A stretch of 15,280 nucleotides of DNA from an uncultured Coriobacteriaceae bacterium. Lineage in GTDB: Bacteria; Actinomycetota; Coriobacteriia; Coriobacteriales; Eggerthellaceae. The notes beneath the pieces are model-generated. The model did not search any database. It saw nothing but the letters and a program-made list of their open reading frames with translations, and had not been told where the DNA came from. The DNA is taken from positions 1-15,280 of the forward strand of contig URZP01000030.1 in assembly GCA_900552365.1 (NCBI GenBank), read 5' to 3'. Positions 1 to 7,755 of this stretch are shown here, in pieces (the stretch's first letter is position 1; each line of letters opens with the position of its first letter). Position numbers and translations under genes: made by a program.

Positions 1-11
1 GCGTGAAATCC

Positions 12-40
12 TTGAAATAATATCAGGGTTTTTTTACGAT
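12..40 (+). promoter_or_regulatory. Probable sigma-70-type promoter of the arg operon
   Basis: TTGAAA at 12-17 and TACGAT at 35-40 are separated by 17 nt, the ideal spacing for a housekeeping sigma factor. Transcription would start near 47 and give an untranslated leader of about 50 nt before argC. The surrounding AT-rich stretch (1-60) stands out from the GC-rich coding DNA. The assignment rests on pattern only. Confidence 0.6.
13..25. promoter_or_regulatory. Possible ArgR operator over the argC -35 box
   Basis: TGAAATAATATCA is an imperfect dyad: five of six base pairs are symmetric around the central A. It resembles the TGA...TCA half-sites of ARG boxes bound by the arginine repressor in other bacteria, but is one base shorter than the usual 14-nt core. 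It overlaps the -35 element, where a repressor would block RNA polymerase. This is inference; no argR gene is in the window. Confidence 0.3.
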
Positions 41-95
41 GCGATAAAAGCGTAAAAAGACACGTTTGCCGATATGCGGAAAGGAAGCGGCGGGA

Positions 96-1154
96 ATGTC
101 CATTAAAGCCGGCGTTATCGGGGCAGCGGGGTTTGCGGGTGCCGAATTGGTGCGCCTTTTGCTGCGACATCCCGGCTTCGAGTTGGTCGCGGCAACCTCT
201 AACGAGCTTGCCGGAAAACCCGTTTCCGATGTGTACCCGCTGTTCACGGGAAGAACCGATCTGGCGTTCTCCCGTCACGACGACCCCGTTCTTGACCAGT
301 GCGAGGTGGTCTTCTTGGCGGTTCCCCATACCGCTGCGCTGAATCACGCCCCGGGTTTCATGGAGCGCGGCATCAGTGTTGTCGACCTTTCGGCCGATTT
401 CAGGTTCGAAGACCCGTCAATTTACGAGCAGTGGTACAAGGTCAAGCATACCCAAACCAAGCTCCTGTCGGAGCGCACCTTTGGGCAGCCTGAACTGTTC
501 TCGCAGGGCCTTGCGGCCGCGCGCGAATATCGCGCTGCGGGCAATCCTGTTCTCGTCGGTTGCCCGGGTTGCTATCCGACAGCCACCTCGCTCGCCGCCG
601 CTCCCGCTCTTCGCGCAGGTTTGGTCGGCAACGGCCTTATCGTGGCCGATGCCATTTCGGGTGTTTCCGGTGCCGGCAAGAAGGCAACCGAGCGCACTCA
701 TTTTTGCTTCGCGAACGAAAACGTCGAGGCCTATGGTGTCAGCAGCCATCGTCATACTCCGGAAATCGAGCAGATCCTGGATATTCCGGGCAGGCTTGTT
801 TTCACGCCGCATCTTGCGCCTTATAGCCGAGGGCTCCTTTCGACCGTCACGCTGCCTTTGGCTGATCCTTCGGTTTCCCAAGAATCTGTCCACTCCTTGT
901 ATCAGGAGTTTTACCGCGACGCTGCGTTCGTGAAGGTTCTTGACGGCGCCGCGCAACCTAAGACGTCTTCGGTTGCGGGAACAAATTTCGCGCACGTGAA
1001 CGTCGTGGTCGATCAGCGGGTTGGCGCTATTGTCGCCACGTGCGCCATCGACAACGTCGGCAAGGGCGCGGCTGGTCAGGCGCTTCAGTGCGCCAATTTG
1101 GTATTCGGGTTCAACGAGACGGACGGTCTCGAGTCGTTCGGTATTCCGGCATAG
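96..1154 (+). CDS. argC: N-acetyl-gamma-glutamyl-phosphate reductase
   Basis: ArgC catalyses the third step of arginine synthesis, the NADPH-dependent reduction of N-acetylglutamyl-5-phosphate to the semialdehyde, in the cytoplasm. The 352-residue product has the usual length. A Rossmann nucleotide-binding motif (GAAGFAG) sits at residues 9-15, the active-site motif CPGCYPT at 156-162 with catalytic Cys159, and the conserved SSHRHTPEIEQ block at 216-226 carries the likely catalytic His220. The ATG at 96 follows a good ribosome binding site (AAAGGAAG, 80-87); an in-frame TTG at 66 has none and would add ten non-conserved residues. It is the first gene of the arg operon, 10 nt before argJ. One oddity is Cys156, where the family often has Asn, which creates a CPGC pair with the nucleophile. 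Confidence 0.96.
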   Translation: MSIKAGVIGAAGFAGAELVRLLLRHPGFELVAATSNELAGKPVSDVYPLFTGRTDLAFSRHDDPVLDQCEVVFLAVPHTAALNHAPGFMERGISVVDLSADFRFEDPSIYEQWYKVKHTQTKLLSERTFGQPELFSQGLAAAREYRAAGNPVLVGCPGCYPTATSLAAAPALRAGLVGNGLIVADAISGVSGAGKKATERTHFCFANENVEAYGVSSHRHTPEIEQILDIPGRLVFTPHLAPYSRGLLSTVTLPLADPSVSQESVHSLYQEFYRDAAFVKVLDGAAQPKTSSVAGTNFAHVNVVVDQRVGAIVATCAIDNVGKGAAGQALQCANLVFGFNETDGLESFGIPA

Positions 1155-1164
1155 CGAGGAAATC

Positions 1165-2475
1165 ATGAGTCAATCTGTCATCGAAAACGAGTTCGCGCCC
1201 CTTTCGTTGAGCGTTGGCGAGATCGACCAGGCCGGTTTATCGCCTCTCGAGGGCGGTGGCGTTTCCAGTGCATTGGGCTTTAAAGCTGCGGGCATTCATG
1301 CGGGGTTCCGCGCCGATCCCGACAGGCTAGATTATGGTCTTGTTGTAGCTGACCAGCCTTGTCCGGCAGCGGCAACGTTCACCACTAATGTGTTCTGCGC
1401 AGCTCCGGTCATCGTTTCCCGTCAGCACCTGAATGGTCAGTCGTTTGGCTTGGCACGGGCGGTCTCTATTAATTCAGGAATCGCAAATGCAGCTACGGGC
1501 GAGGTCGGGCTGCAAACCGCTCAGGCTTCTTGCCGGATCGTGGCGGATGCCGTTGGCTGCACTGCCGACGAGGTCTTGGTGGCATCCACAGGGGTCATCG
1601 GCCAGCATCTTGATCTTCTTCCGTTCCAGTCTGGTGCTCCTGCTGCGGTCGCGTCGCTTTCTCGCGACGGCGGCGATGCCGCTGCTCGCGCTATCATGAC
1701 GACCGACACCCACTCAAAGCAGTACGCTGTTTCGTTCTTGGGCGACGGCATCGGATACCCTGGCGCGGTTTTCACCGTGGGTGGAATGGCGAAGGGCGCC
1801 GGCATGATCATGCCCAGCATGGCAACCATGATCTCGGTTGTCACCACCGACGCTCCCGTAAAGGCCGACTTCCTGCACGATGTTCTCGTTCGCTGTGTAA
1901 ACAAGTCGTTCAATAGGGTTACCGTCGATTCCGACACGTCAACCAACGACTCCTGCTTCCTTATGGCAAGCGGCGCTGCTGCGCCCGAACAGGGGTATTT
2001 CGAGCCGAACACACCTGCCGGTCAGATGTTCGAGCGTGCCGTTATGTGCGTGTGCGCCTCGCTGGCGCGTGAAATGGCCGCCGACGGCGAGGGCGCAACG
2101 CGCCTTGTTTTGGTGCGTGTGGCGGGTGCCGCCACCGATGCCGACGCCGATGCGGCGGCAAGGACTGTTGCCAACTCCCCCTTGGTTAAGACGGCGATTT
2201 TCGGCCACGATGCGAATTGGGGAAGAATCGCTGGTGCCCTTGGCCGCTCCGGTGCTCGCTTCAATCAAGAAGATGTTTCCATTGACATTCTCGGGCTTCC
2301 CGTTTGCAGACAGGGTCTAACCGTGCCTTTCGACGAGGAAGAGGCGCTTCGACGATTCGAGCGCCCAGAGATCGACATCGATGTCGATCTGGGCGCGGGC
2401 GAATGCCAATCGATGATGTGGACGTGCGATTTCTCGTACGAGTATGTGAAAATCAATGGAGAGTACCGTTCATGA
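1165..2475 (+). CDS. argJ: Glutamate N-acetyltransferase / ornithine acetyltransferase
   Basis: ArgJ moves the acetyl group from N-acetylornithine to glutamate, closing the acetylated cycle. Bifunctional members can also acetylate glutamate from acetyl-CoA. The product has 436 residues. The self-cleavage site is clear: KGAGMIMPSMATMISV at 210-225, with the peptide bond broken between Ala220 and Thr221. Thr221 then becomes the nucleophile of the beta chain. The oxyanion-hole region STGVIG (141-146) and the C-terminal SYEYVKINGEYRS are also typical. The ATG at 1165 is chosen because GAGGA (1156-1160) precedes it; the frame is open further upstream, but only as a shadow of argC. The gene ends in ATGA, overlapping argB by 4 nt, which suggests translational coupling. 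Whether it is mono- or bifunctional cannot be read from sequence. Confidence 0.95.
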   Translation: MSQSVIENEFAPLSLSVGEIDQAGLSPLEGGGVSSALGFKAAGIHAGFRADPDRLDYGLVVADQPCPAAATFTTNVFCAAPVIVSRQHLNGQSFGLARAVSINSGIANAATGEVGLQTAQASCRIVADAVGCTADEVLVASTGVIGQHLDLLPFQSGAPAAVASLSRDGGDAAARAIMTTDTHSKQYAVSFLGDGIGYPGAVFTVGGMAKGAGMIMPSMATMISVVTTDAPVKADFLHDVLVRCVNKSFNRVTVDSDTSTNDSCFLMASGAAAPEQGYFEPNTPAGQMFERAVMCVCASLAREMAADGEGATRLVLVRVAGAATDADADAAARTVANSPLVKTAIFGHDANWGRIAGALGRSGARFNQEDVSIDILGLPVCRQGLTVPFDEEEALRRFERPEIDIDVDLGAGECQSMMWTCDFSYEYVKINGEYRS

Positions 2476-3431
2476 AGTACGCAAAAGACACACGCCCTCA
2501 TGGCGTGACGGATAAAGAGGCGGCGCAGATCCTCGCTGAGGCTCTGCCTTGGATCAAGAACATCACCGGCAAAACCATTTTGGTCAAGTATGGCGGTGCC
2601 GCCATGACCGATAAGAAGCTTCGTGCCGACGTCATGAGTGACATCGTGCTACTGAAGATCGTCGGCGCGAACCCGGTTATCGTGCACGGAGGCGGCAAGG
2701 ACATCTCCCGTGCGATGGATCAGGCGGGCCTTCCCGTGGAGTTCATCGACGGCCAGCGCGTCACCACTGACGAGGGTATGGACGTCGTTCGCACGGTTCT
2801 TGCGGGGAAGGTAAACCAGCAGCTGGTACGCGCATTGAACGAGCATGGCAACTTCGGCATTGGCGTTAACGGCATCGACGGTGGAACCATCATCGCCGAA
2901 CCTGCTTCGGGCGAGCTTGGCCGTGTTGGGAACATTAAGCGAATCAACGCTGAGCTGCTCAAAGACCTTATCGCCGCCGATTACATTCCCGTTATCGCCT
3001 CAGTTGCGATCGGCAACGATGGCGGTTACTGCAACGTGAACGCCGACCTTGTTGCCAGCGAGATCGCCGTGGCGCTCGGTGCAACCAAGATCCTATTCCT
3101 TACCGACGTTGATGGCTTGTACATGGACTTCGACGACAAGGACTCGCTTGTTTCGTCGCTTACGGTCGATGACGCCCGTCGCTTGGTTCGTGAGGGTCTT
3201 GTTTCATCGGGCATGATCCCGAAGCTCGAGTCTTGCATCAGATCGCTTGATGGCGGCGTCGAGCGTGCCTACATGATCAACGGAACCGTGCCGCATTCCA
3301 TCCTGATCGAACTTCTTACCAGCGCCGGCGTGGGAACGGCTGTGTATGTCGAGGGCGACGAAGTCGAGAACCCTTCGGCGCATCCTTTGGGAAGGTTCGC
3401 TTCGAAGCTTCTCGAGAACAAGGGTTTTTAA
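2472..3431 (+). CDS. argB: Acetylglutamate kinase
   Basis: ArgB phosphorylates N-acetylglutamate with ATP, the usual control point of the pathway. The 319-residue product shows amino-acid-kinase motifs: KYGG at 39-42 (phosphate-binding Lys39), HGGGKDIS at 72-79, GQRVTTDEGMDVV at 94-106, NVNADLVASEIA at 188-199 and GMIPKLESC at 247-255, with Lys251 near the gamma-phosphate. An N-terminal segment of about 30 residues (EALPWIKNITGK) precedes the kinase core. Such extensions are typical of the hexameric, arginine-inhibited class, so feedback inhibition is inferred. The ATG at 2472 overlaps the argJ stop and has GGAGAG at 2458-2463; the frame is open upstream only as a shadow of argJ. Confidence 0.96.
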   Translation: MKYAKDTRPHGVTDKEAAQILAEALPWIKNITGKTILVKYGGAAMTDKKLRADVMSDIVLLKIVGANPVIVHGGGKDISRAMDQAGLPVEFIDGQRVTTDEGMDVVRTVLAGKVNQQLVRALNEHGNFGIGVNGIDGGTIIAEPASGELGRVGNIKRINAELLKDLIAADYIPVIASVAIGNDGGYCNVNADLVASEIAVALGATKILFLTDVDGLYMDFDDKDSLVSSLTVDDARRLVREGLVSSGMIPKLESCIRSLDGGVERAYMINGTVPHSILIELLTSAGVGTAVYVEGDEVENPSAHPLGRFASKLLENKGF

Positions 3432-3493
3432 TCGTCGGCGAAAAAAAGACAGCGTCCGTTTAATCAAGCGGGCCTCATCGGATAGAGGGAAAC

Positions 3494-4723
3494 ATGTCAT
3501 TCGAAGAAGAGAAACAGCTGGAAGAAACGTACGTCATGCACACGTTCGGCCGCAAGCCTGTCGAGCTGGTTAGCGGACAGGGCATGATCGCGAAGGACGA
3601 TAAAGGCAACGAATACCTTGATTTCATTGCCGGCATCGGCGTAAACAGCTTGGGTCATTGCCATCCTGCTTTAAGCGAGGCGCTGGCAAAACAGGCTTCG
3701 CGCCTGATCCACGTCAGTAATTACTACTACATCGAGAACCGCGGCGAGCTCGCCCGCGACTTGTCCGAGTTGCTGAATGAAACGGTGCCTCAGGATCAGC
3801 GTGAGCCCTGGCAAACGTTTTTCGCGAACTCCGGCGCCGAGGCAAACGAGTGCGCTATCAAGCTTGCGCGTTTGCATGCACGTCGCAAGGCGCTTGAAGC
3901 CGGCGCCGACCGCATCCCGCGCACGATCGTCACTTTGCAGCGCAGCTTCCACGGCCGCACGCTCGCTACGCTCGCCGCAACAGCCCAGCCTGCCAAACAG
4001 GAGGCCTTTCAGCCGCTGCCTGACGGCTTTGTCGCTGTGCCTGCCAACGATATCCAAACCATAGAGGCTCTTTTCGAGCAGATGGGCAATGAAATCTGCG
4101 CCGTCCTTCTCGAGCCCATTCAGGGTGAGAGCGGTGTGCACCCTTGCACTGCCGAGTTCCTTCAGGCGGTTCGTCGCCTCACCAAGCAGCATGATGCGCT
4201 TATGATGCTCGACGAGGTTCAGTGCGGCATGTTCCGTTGTGGCACGTACGCATTCGCCTTCCAGCATTTCGGCATCGTTCCCGACGTCGTCACTATGGCG
4301 AAGGGCATCGCGGGCGGCGTTCCTATGGGCGCCTGTGCTGCTCCTGCAAGCATCGCCTCCGCGTTCGAGCCCGGTGACCACGGATCGACCTTCGGCGGAT
4401 CGAACCTTGCGATCACCGCCGCGAAAACCGTTATCGACACGGTTAAGTCCGAGGGCATTGCCCAGAACGCCGCCGAGGTTGGCGCGTATCTGCAGGAACG
4501 CCTTGCGTCGCTTGAGGGCGTCGTTGCGGTTCGCGGTTTGGGCTTGATGGTTGCCGCCGATCTAGCAGAAGGTCTTGATGCCACGCAGATCGCCGTCGAT
4601 GCATTGGGCAAGGGCCTGCTTTTGAACGCAACCGGCTTGCATACTCTGCGATTCCTTCCCCCGTTGATTTGCACAAAGTATGAAGTCGACACGCTCGTCG
4701 ATCGTTTGAAGCAGTTGCTGTAA
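3494..4723 (+). CDS. argD: Acetylornithine aminotransferase
   Basis: ArgD is a pyridoxal-phosphate enzyme converting N-acetylglutamate semialdehyde and glutamate to N-acetylornithine and 2-oxoglutarate. The 409-residue protein is a class III aminotransferase: cofactor phosphate contact NSGAEANE (112-119), ring-stacking SFHGR (151-155), LDEVQ (239-243) with Asp240, Schiff-base Lys270 in VTMAKGIAGG, GSTFGG (297-302) and substrate-carboxylate Arg386 in LRFLPP. The expected GRTG stretch reads FRCG (247-250), possibly a lineage feature. The start follows GAGGG (3485-3489). It lies 62 nt after argB with no terminator between, so it is probably co-transcribed. Related enzymes may also serve lysine synthesis as N-succinyldiaminopimelate aminotransferase, but the neighbours favour arginine. 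Confidence 0.93.
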   Translation: MSFEEEKQLEETYVMHTFGRKPVELVSGQGMIAKDDKGNEYLDFIAGIGVNSLGHCHPALSEALAKQASRLIHVSNYYYIENRGELARDLSELLNETVPQDQREPWQTFFANSGAEANECAIKLARLHARRKALEAGADRIPRTIVTLQRSFHGRTLATLAATAQPAKQEAFQPLPDGFVAVPANDIQTIEALFEQMGNEICAVLLEPIQGESGVHPCTAEFLQAVRRLTKQHDALMMLDEVQCGMFRCGTYAFAFQHFGIVPDVVTMAKGIAGGVPMGACAAPASIASAFEPGDHGSTFGGSNLAITAAKTVIDTVKSEGIAQNAAEVGAYLQERLASLEGVVAVRGLGLMVAADLAEGLDATQIAVDALGKGLLLNATGLHTLRFLPPLICTKYEVDTLVDRLKQLL

Positions 4724-4730
4724 GAAAATG

Positions 4731-4750
4731 TGCGCCATTGCAGGCGCAAT
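4731..4750 (+). other. Two competing small hairpins between argD and argG
   Basis: TGCGCC (4731-4736) pairs with GGCGCA (4743-4748) around a 6-nt loop. Inside it, ATTGC (4737-4741) can instead pair with GCAAT (4746-4750). The two structures share bases and exclude each other. Neither is followed by a T run, so this is not a terminator. It could be an mRNA stability or processing element, or chance. Confidence 0.35.
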
Positions 4751-4771
4751 GATCCTAAGAGAGGAAACATC

Positions 4772-5992
<1,221 letters not shown>

Positions 5993-6020
5993 GGCAGCCC
6001 GAGCTCTGTTCCAGCCATTG

Positions 6021-6056
6021 AAGCGCGATCGGGCATTCGTCCCGGTCGCGCTTTTT
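6021..6056 (+). terminator. Rho-independent terminator after argG
   Basis: A 13-bp stem is formed by AAGCGCGATCGGG (6021-6033) and CCCGGTCGCGCTT (6041-6053). It has a single G-T wobble and a 7-nt loop. The T run TTTTT (6052-6056) overlaps the end of the stem. It is the most canonical terminator in the window. Confidence 0.92.
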
Positions 6057-6059
6057 CTT

Positions 6060-6120
6060 ACGACGCGCGCATCGTAGGGTTTCGCGTCGTGCCAGTAAAA
6101 CGCATGCGGTTCAGCACCGC
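6060..6120 (+). repeat. Inverted repeats in the argG-argH gap
   Basis: ACGACGCG (6060-6067) and CGCGTCGT (6083-6090) form a perfect 8-bp inverted repeat with a 15-nt loop. A second hairpin, GCGGT-TCAGC-ACCGC, follows at 6106-6120 and ends in TTT. They could be operator half-sites or a structured argH leader. I see no convincing argH promoter in 6057-6148, so transcription may depend on readthrough of the argG terminator or on a non-canonical promoter. Confidence 0.45.
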
Positions 6121-6148
6121 TTTCCGAAAAAGAAAAACGAGGAGGATC

Positions 6149-7540
6149 ATGGCACTTTGGTCGGGTCGTTTCACCGAGAACGTCAGCGAGTTCACTCAGC
6201 GCTTCGGCGCCTCGCTTCCAATTGATAAGGCGCTGTACGCGCAAGACATCGCGGGGTCGAAGGCCCATGCGCGTATGCTTGGTGAGCAGGGTGTCATCTC
6301 GAAAGATGACGTTGCTCTTATCGAGCGGGGCCTTGACAATATCAAAGACCGCATTGAGGCGGGCAACTTCCCGTTCGATATCAACGACGAGGACATCCAC
6401 ATGTCCATCGAGAAGGCTCTTATCCAGGATATCGGCGAGGCGGGTGCGCGCTTGCATACCGGCCGTTCTCGTAACGACCAGGTCATCACCGACACCCGTC
6501 TGTTCGCTAAAAAGCGTTGCGGCGACCTTATGCGCGCGAACCTGGCGTTGCGCCACGAGCTTGTCGAACAGGCCGAGAAGAACTTCGATGTCATTCTTCC
6601 TGGCTACACTCACATGCAGCACGCACAGCCGGTGCTGCTTTCCCATCATTTGCTCGCTTACGCATGGATGCTCTCTCGCGACTTCACCAGGCTTGTTGCT
6701 GCGCGCGATGCCGCCGACGTGAATCCCTTGGGCTCTGCTGCGCTTGCGGGCACCACGTACCCGCTTGATCGTCGCATGACCGCTGATGAGCTGGGATTCT
6801 CCTCGGTAACTCAGAATTCTCTCGATGCTGTTTCCGACAGGGATTTCCTGCTTGACCTTCTGTATGCTTGTACCGTTTCCAGCATTCATCTTTCTCGTTT
6901 GGCCGAGGAAATCGTTTTGTGGTCCACCACGGAATTCGGCTTCATCACGCTTTCCGACGCTTTCTCAACTGGATCGTCCATCATGCCGCAGAAGAAGAAT
7001 CCTGACTTCGCGGAGCTTGTTCGTGGCAAGACCGGTCGCGTCGTCGGCGATCTTGTTGCGTTGCTCATGACGTTGAAGTCTCTTCCTCTTGCGTACAACA
7101 AGGACCTTCAAGAGGACAAGGAGGGCGCCATCGACGCGGCGGCCACCCTTGAGGACTGCATGAACTGCATGTCGGGCATGATCTCCACCATGAAGGTCAA
7201 CGAAGACGCCATGGCGACCCAGGCAAAGAAAGGCTATCTTGCCGCAACCGACGTGGCAGACTATTTGGCAAAGAAAGGTCTGCCTTTCCGCCGCGCTCAC
7301 GAGATCGTCGGCCACCTGGTGCTTCTCTGCGATCAGCGCGGTTGCGATCTCGAGGATCTCACCCTTGACGACTTCAAGGCGGAAAGCGACTTGTTCGAGT
7401 CGGATATCGTGAACTGCCTCAGCTTGCGTGACATCGCCAATGCCCGTCTTACCGAAGGTGGTACCGGCCACGACGCCGTCGCTGCTCAGCTTTCCAAGGT
7501 GAAAGAAATCCTGGCCGACGACGAAGCCAAGCTCGTGTAG
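6149..7540 (+). CDS. argH: Argininosuccinate lyase
   Basis: ArgH splits argininosuccinate into arginine and fumarate, the last step of the pathway; the active enzyme is normally a homotetramer. The 463-residue protein belongs to the fumarase/aspartase superfamily. It shows HTGRSRNDQV (103-112), YTHMQHAQP (153-161) with the likely general acid His155, and the signature GSSIMPQKKNP (275-285) containing the mobile-loop catalytic serine. The ATG at 6149 lies just after a strong AGGAGG (6140-6145); the spacing to it is short, but the overlapping GAGG at 6139-6142 gives 6 nt. An upstream in-frame start at 6089 would add residues unrelated to the family. It is separated from argG by a terminator and extra hairpins, so it may be controlled separately. 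Confidence 0.97.
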   Translation: MALWSGRFTENVSEFTQRFGASLPIDKALYAQDIAGSKAHARMLGEQGVISKDDVALIERGLDNIKDRIEAGNFPFDINDEDIHMSIEKALIQDIGEAGARLHTGRSRNDQVITDTRLFAKKRCGDLMRANLALRHELVEQAEKNFDVILPGYTHMQHAQPVLLSHHLLAYAWMLSRDFTRLVAARDAADVNPLGSAALAGTTYPLDRRMTADELGFSSVTQNSLDAVSDRDFLLDLLYACTVSSIHLSRLAEEIVLWSTTEFGFITLSDAFSTGSSIMPQKKNPDFAELVRGKTGRVVGDLVALLMTLKSLPLAYNKDLQEDKEGAIDAAATLEDCMNCMSGMISTMKVNEDAMATQAKKGYLAATDVADYLAKKGLPFRRAHEIVGHLVLLCDQRGCDLEDLTLDDFKAESDLFESDIVNCLSLRDIANARLTEGGTGHDAVAAQLSKVKEILADDEAKLV

Positions 7541-7634
7541 CAGAATCGGGGGTTCGATCGTTTCAGGTTCGCCTGCTAGCTGTTTGCGGATAGGGGGCTC
7601 TTCCCGAAGATCTTGCGAAAGAACGAAGGCTGTC

Positions 7635-7676
7635 AAGGCCGCTTGCCTGCAGGGAAAGTCGCAGGCAAGCGGCCTT
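7635..7676 (+). terminator. Long hairpin after argH, probable terminator
   Basis: AAGGCCGCTTGCCTGC (7635-7650) and its exact complement (7661-7676) form a perfect 16-bp stem with a 10-nt loop, 95 nt past the argH stop. The downstream tail (ATATGTAGTTT) lacks a real T run, so it is not a textbook intrinsic terminator. Termination or 3'-end protection is the likely role. The rest of the 7541-7755 gap holds only the promoter described next. Confidence 0.7.
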
Positions 7677-7707
7677 ATATGTAGTTTCGCTCGATGCATA
7701 GGGTCAA

Positions 7708-7724
7708 TGCTAAAATGCATTTTA
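7708..7724 (+). promoter_or_regulatory. Extended -10 promoter of the PBP gene with a palindrome
   Basis: TGCTAAAAT (7708-7716) is an extended -10 element; no good -35 is visible 16-19 nt upstream. TAAAAT is the left half of a perfect 14-nt palindrome, TAAAATGCATTTTA (7711-7724), a possible operator. TGCAT also occurs at 7695-7699 and 7731-7735. The gene starts 32 nt past the palindrome, after GGAGGG (7742-7747). Confidence 0.45.
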
Positions 7725-7755
7725 ATTGTCTGCATGAGGATGGAGGGTTTTGCGC

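Noticed and set aside
66..95. TTG start giving ArgC ten extra residues
   Set aside because: It has no ribosome binding site and the extra residues precede the conserved start of the family; ATG at 96 is well placed.
417..1166. Minus-strand open frame opposite argC
   Set aside because: It is a shadow of argC with low-complexity, Arg-rich sequence and no family features.
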